A DNA stretch of 6,592 nucleotides, taken from contig JABEUL010000151.1 in NCBI GenBank assembly GCA_013044465.1, positions 1-6,592 of the forward strand. Direction: 5' to 3'. Source of the DNA: Acidimicrobiales bacterium (GTDB taxonomy: Bacteria > Actinomycetota > Acidimicrobiia > Acidimicrobiales > JABEUL01). Under the pieces are notes generated by a model. That model was not told where the DNA came from, did no database searches, and saw nothing but the letters and a program-made list of their open reading frames with translations. Numbering within the stretch: position 1 is the first letter of the stretch; every line of letters starts with the position of its first letter. Shown here one piece after another: positions 5,455 through 6,592 of this stretch. The position numbers and the translations under genes are program-made.

Positions 5455-6592
5455 GTCCCTCCATATCTCGTGAACAATCGAGAAATCCCCATCAATGACC
5501 TTTGAGACAAAATGGTCCTCTGGATACAAGAAATTGAAAAATAGATCGGGATTACTGGTGAAGCGGTGATCTACCCAGTCCTTAATCAAACACCAGACCT
5601 TGTTATCCTTAATAATTTCAATATCTGCTGTGACATGGTCTATTTCAAGTTCAGTCACACGAAGAGAGCACCTAAGCTCTTCCCCGATTTCAGGTTCCGG
5701 GCCAAAAACACTTATAGATCCAATAGTGGATGGCAAAGCCATTTGATTAACTGACTCCATAACTTCAATCCAGTATCCCACTAATTGACCAGCCGCATCT
5801 AAAAGGCTGCCCGGACCACTTTGTCTAGTGATAACAGCCTCAATGCCATTGCTCCCAATTAGTCCTATCTCTTTCACACCTTGGTATTTAGGGCCGTGGA
5901 ACATCCAACGCTCGCTGTAAAGCTCTTTTGCATTCTGGGGTGAGGGCTTTGGGCTAACAAGGTCACCTAATGATGGCGTAGGTGGAATGGGATATGTGTC
6001 ACTTATCTCGACTATACCTTTGGCGTACCCTTCCAAAGATAATTTCACTTCATTGGGCGAAGTTATAGAGGCCAATATTGGGATAGATTTTGCTGGAACA
6101 GCCGAGGTCCAACGGTATGCTCTCATTGATTTCCAGCCAGTTACAAATTTGCCTGGCACCGCTTCTTGAGCTTTTTCTCCAAAGATCTTGATGATATTTG
6201 TCATAGGAACAACTGGGAACGCATCTGAGGCATCCGACCAGCCTGGTGCTTGGTGAAAGAACTGATGATCTACGAGCCAAGGCATGGCATCAAGGGAAAC
6301 CAATAGTTCACTTGAACTGTTCGAATTCTTGCCATTTGTGCTTTCAATTATTGGAGGCGTTGGTGAGTTATCCATCGGTGGTCGCTTTTGGGACCCACTT
6401 CCTGATTTTTGATGCACAACTTTTCTAGGAGGTAACTTGGTTTGGTCTTTGTAACTACTAAATACATTTATAAGCTCTTGACTTGTCTGACTTACCTCAT
6501 CTAGAAGACTGGCCATCGTGCTCATCGGCGAAGAAGGGCTTGACCCCATTACCGCTTCAACCTGAGCCGAAATCCCAGTTCCAAGAGTTCCA
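4852..6592 (-). CDS. Type I polyketide synthase, 3' part: linker, dehydratase, C-terminal phosphopantetheinyl transferase
   Basis: Partial gene: the reading frame stays open to the right edge (14 codons before the Met at 6549), so ketosynthase, acyltransferase and other domains should lie outside. Numbering from that Met: 1-83 is a Ser/Pro/Gln/Lys-rich linker with one likely helix (SLLDEVSQTSQELINVF). About 84-345 is a hot-dog-fold dehydratase, with catalytic His95 in VDHQFF, the PVVP element (112-115), WMFHGP (215-220) and LLDAAGQ (249-255) with Asp251. About 366-565 is an Sfp-like PPTase, with RQWLLGRVVAKEAVR (394-408), SISIAHK (447-453), VGIDIEE (467-473) holding the magnesium-binding Asp470 and Glu472, and WSVKEAAAK (507-515). 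A KS-...-DH-PPTase order is known from enediyne-type synthases and from a broad actinobacterial family, which this tail resembles more. No carrier domain is visible in this fragment. The stop lies inside the next gene's frame. Confidence 0.93.
   Translation of the reverse strand, partial: GTLGTGISAQVEAVMGSSPSSPMSTMASLLDEVSQTSQELINVFSSYKDQTKLPPRKVVHQKSGSGSQKRPPMDNSPTPPIIESTNGKNSNSSSELLVSLDAMPWLVDHQFFHQAPGWSDASDAFPVVPMTNIIKIFGEKAQEAVPGKFVTGWKSMRAYRWTSAVPAKSIPILASITSPNEVKLSLEGYAKGIVEISDTYPIPPTPSLGDLVSPKPSPQNAKELYSERWMFHGPKYQGVKEIGLIGSNGIEAVITRQSGPGSLLDAAGQLVGYWIEVMESVNQMALPSTIGSISVFGPEPEIGEELRCSLRVTELEIDHVTADIEIIKDNKVWCLIKDWVDHRFTSNPDLFFNFLYPEDHFVSKVIDGDFSIVHEIWRDSATRELVMRNHTCANERMEYEDKNPKAQRQWLLGRVVAKEAVRTVVSKQIGRDIYPAEIEISHLETGAPYVKSAIPEAESLSISIAHKDELDVAIVDDKIPVGIDIEEFVAHGERFGSAILNESELKFVDSADPNVSLTQLWSVKEAAAKCEGTGFEGKPKSFEVLAKSGDKFLVGKHWIKTKLIENNERRYVVSWTINK
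4883..4890 (-). promoter_or_regulatory. Shine-Dalgarno before ACP TTG start (4877)
   Basis: The minus strand reads GAAAGGAG, with 5 nt (ATACG) before TTG at 4877. It overlaps the codons just after the ATG at 4892, so that ATG is unlikely to be the real start. It sits within the last codons of the synthase gene, which fits coupled translation. Confidence 0.6.
5515..6300 (-). other. Dehydratase (product-template-like, double hot-dog) domain of the synthase
   Basis: Subregion of the synthase fragment. Its N-terminal half has the catalytic His (codon at 6265-6267, in VDHQFF), and the second half has the Asp and Gln of LLDAAGQ. Both catalytic residues are present, so the domain looks active. The first motif departs from the classic HxxxGxxxxP: the spacing to the following prolines is longer (APGW...FPVVP), a pattern I associate with the PPTase-tailed actinobacterial synthases. 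Domain edges are approximate and were judged by eye. Confidence 0.8.

Noticed and set aside
4852..6592. Enediyne synthase (PksE) assignment
   Set aside because: The DH-PPTase order agrees, but the motif wording resembles another actinobacterial PPTase-tailed family, and the typical enediyne partner genes are not seen downstream. The KS is outside the window, so this stays undecided rather than claimed.

Overview
This 6.6 kb window is one uninterrupted minus-strand gene train. Read in the direction of transcription (right to left) it holds: the 3' part of a large type I polyketide synthase gene (visible part: linker, dehydratase, C-terminal phosphopantetheinyl transferase), a free-standing acyl carrier protein, an alpha/beta hydrolase, a family 1 (MGT-type) glycosyltransferase, a small membrane-anchored protein of unknown family, a SAM-dependent methyltransferase with an N-terminal Cys4 zinc-ribbon-like motif, and a second small membrane-anchored protein that is a diverged paralogue of the first. 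No gap between neighbours exceeds 28 bp under any of the start choices considered. Several junctions overlap or abut (TAATG, TAAATG), which points to one polycistronic, translationally coupled operon. The promoter lies beyond the right edge, and nothing resembling a promoter or terminator is visible.

Organism: the dehydratase-PPTase tail (DHQFF...PVVP, WMFHGP, LLDAAGQ, VGIDIEE, WSVKEA) and the methyltransferase look most like a family I remember from actinobacterial polyketide clusters. Base composition here, however, is only about 40-48% GC on the lines I counted, far below a typical streptomycete. Several genes have Shine-Dalgarno sequences that match the canonical AAAGGAGGTG. A low-GC actinobacterium (for example an uncultured aquatic or acidimicrobial lineage) fits best. 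This is an inference from remembered homologues, not from a search.

How the genes may work together (inference): the iterative-type synthase builds a reduced or dehydrated chain. Its own C-terminal PPTase probably activates the carrier domain or domains, including the small ACP encoded next door. The alpha/beta hydrolase probably acts as the release or editing enzyme, and the glycosyltransferase and methyltransferase decorate the product. The two paralogous anchored proteins interleaved with the tailoring genes are the least understood part. Their position suggests a membrane-associated role in assembly, acceptor handling or export of a glycosylated polyketide or glycolipid, but nothing in their sequence reveals a catalytic activity.

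Layout: 11-571 paralogue A; 575-1726 methyltransferase; 1748-2425 paralogue B; 2426-3607 glycosyltransferase; 3613-4569 hydrolase; 4569-4877 ACP (two competing starts); 4852 to the right edge, PKS 3' part. There is no stretch of 300 bases without a gene, and I saw no RNA gene, mobile element or CRISPR array.
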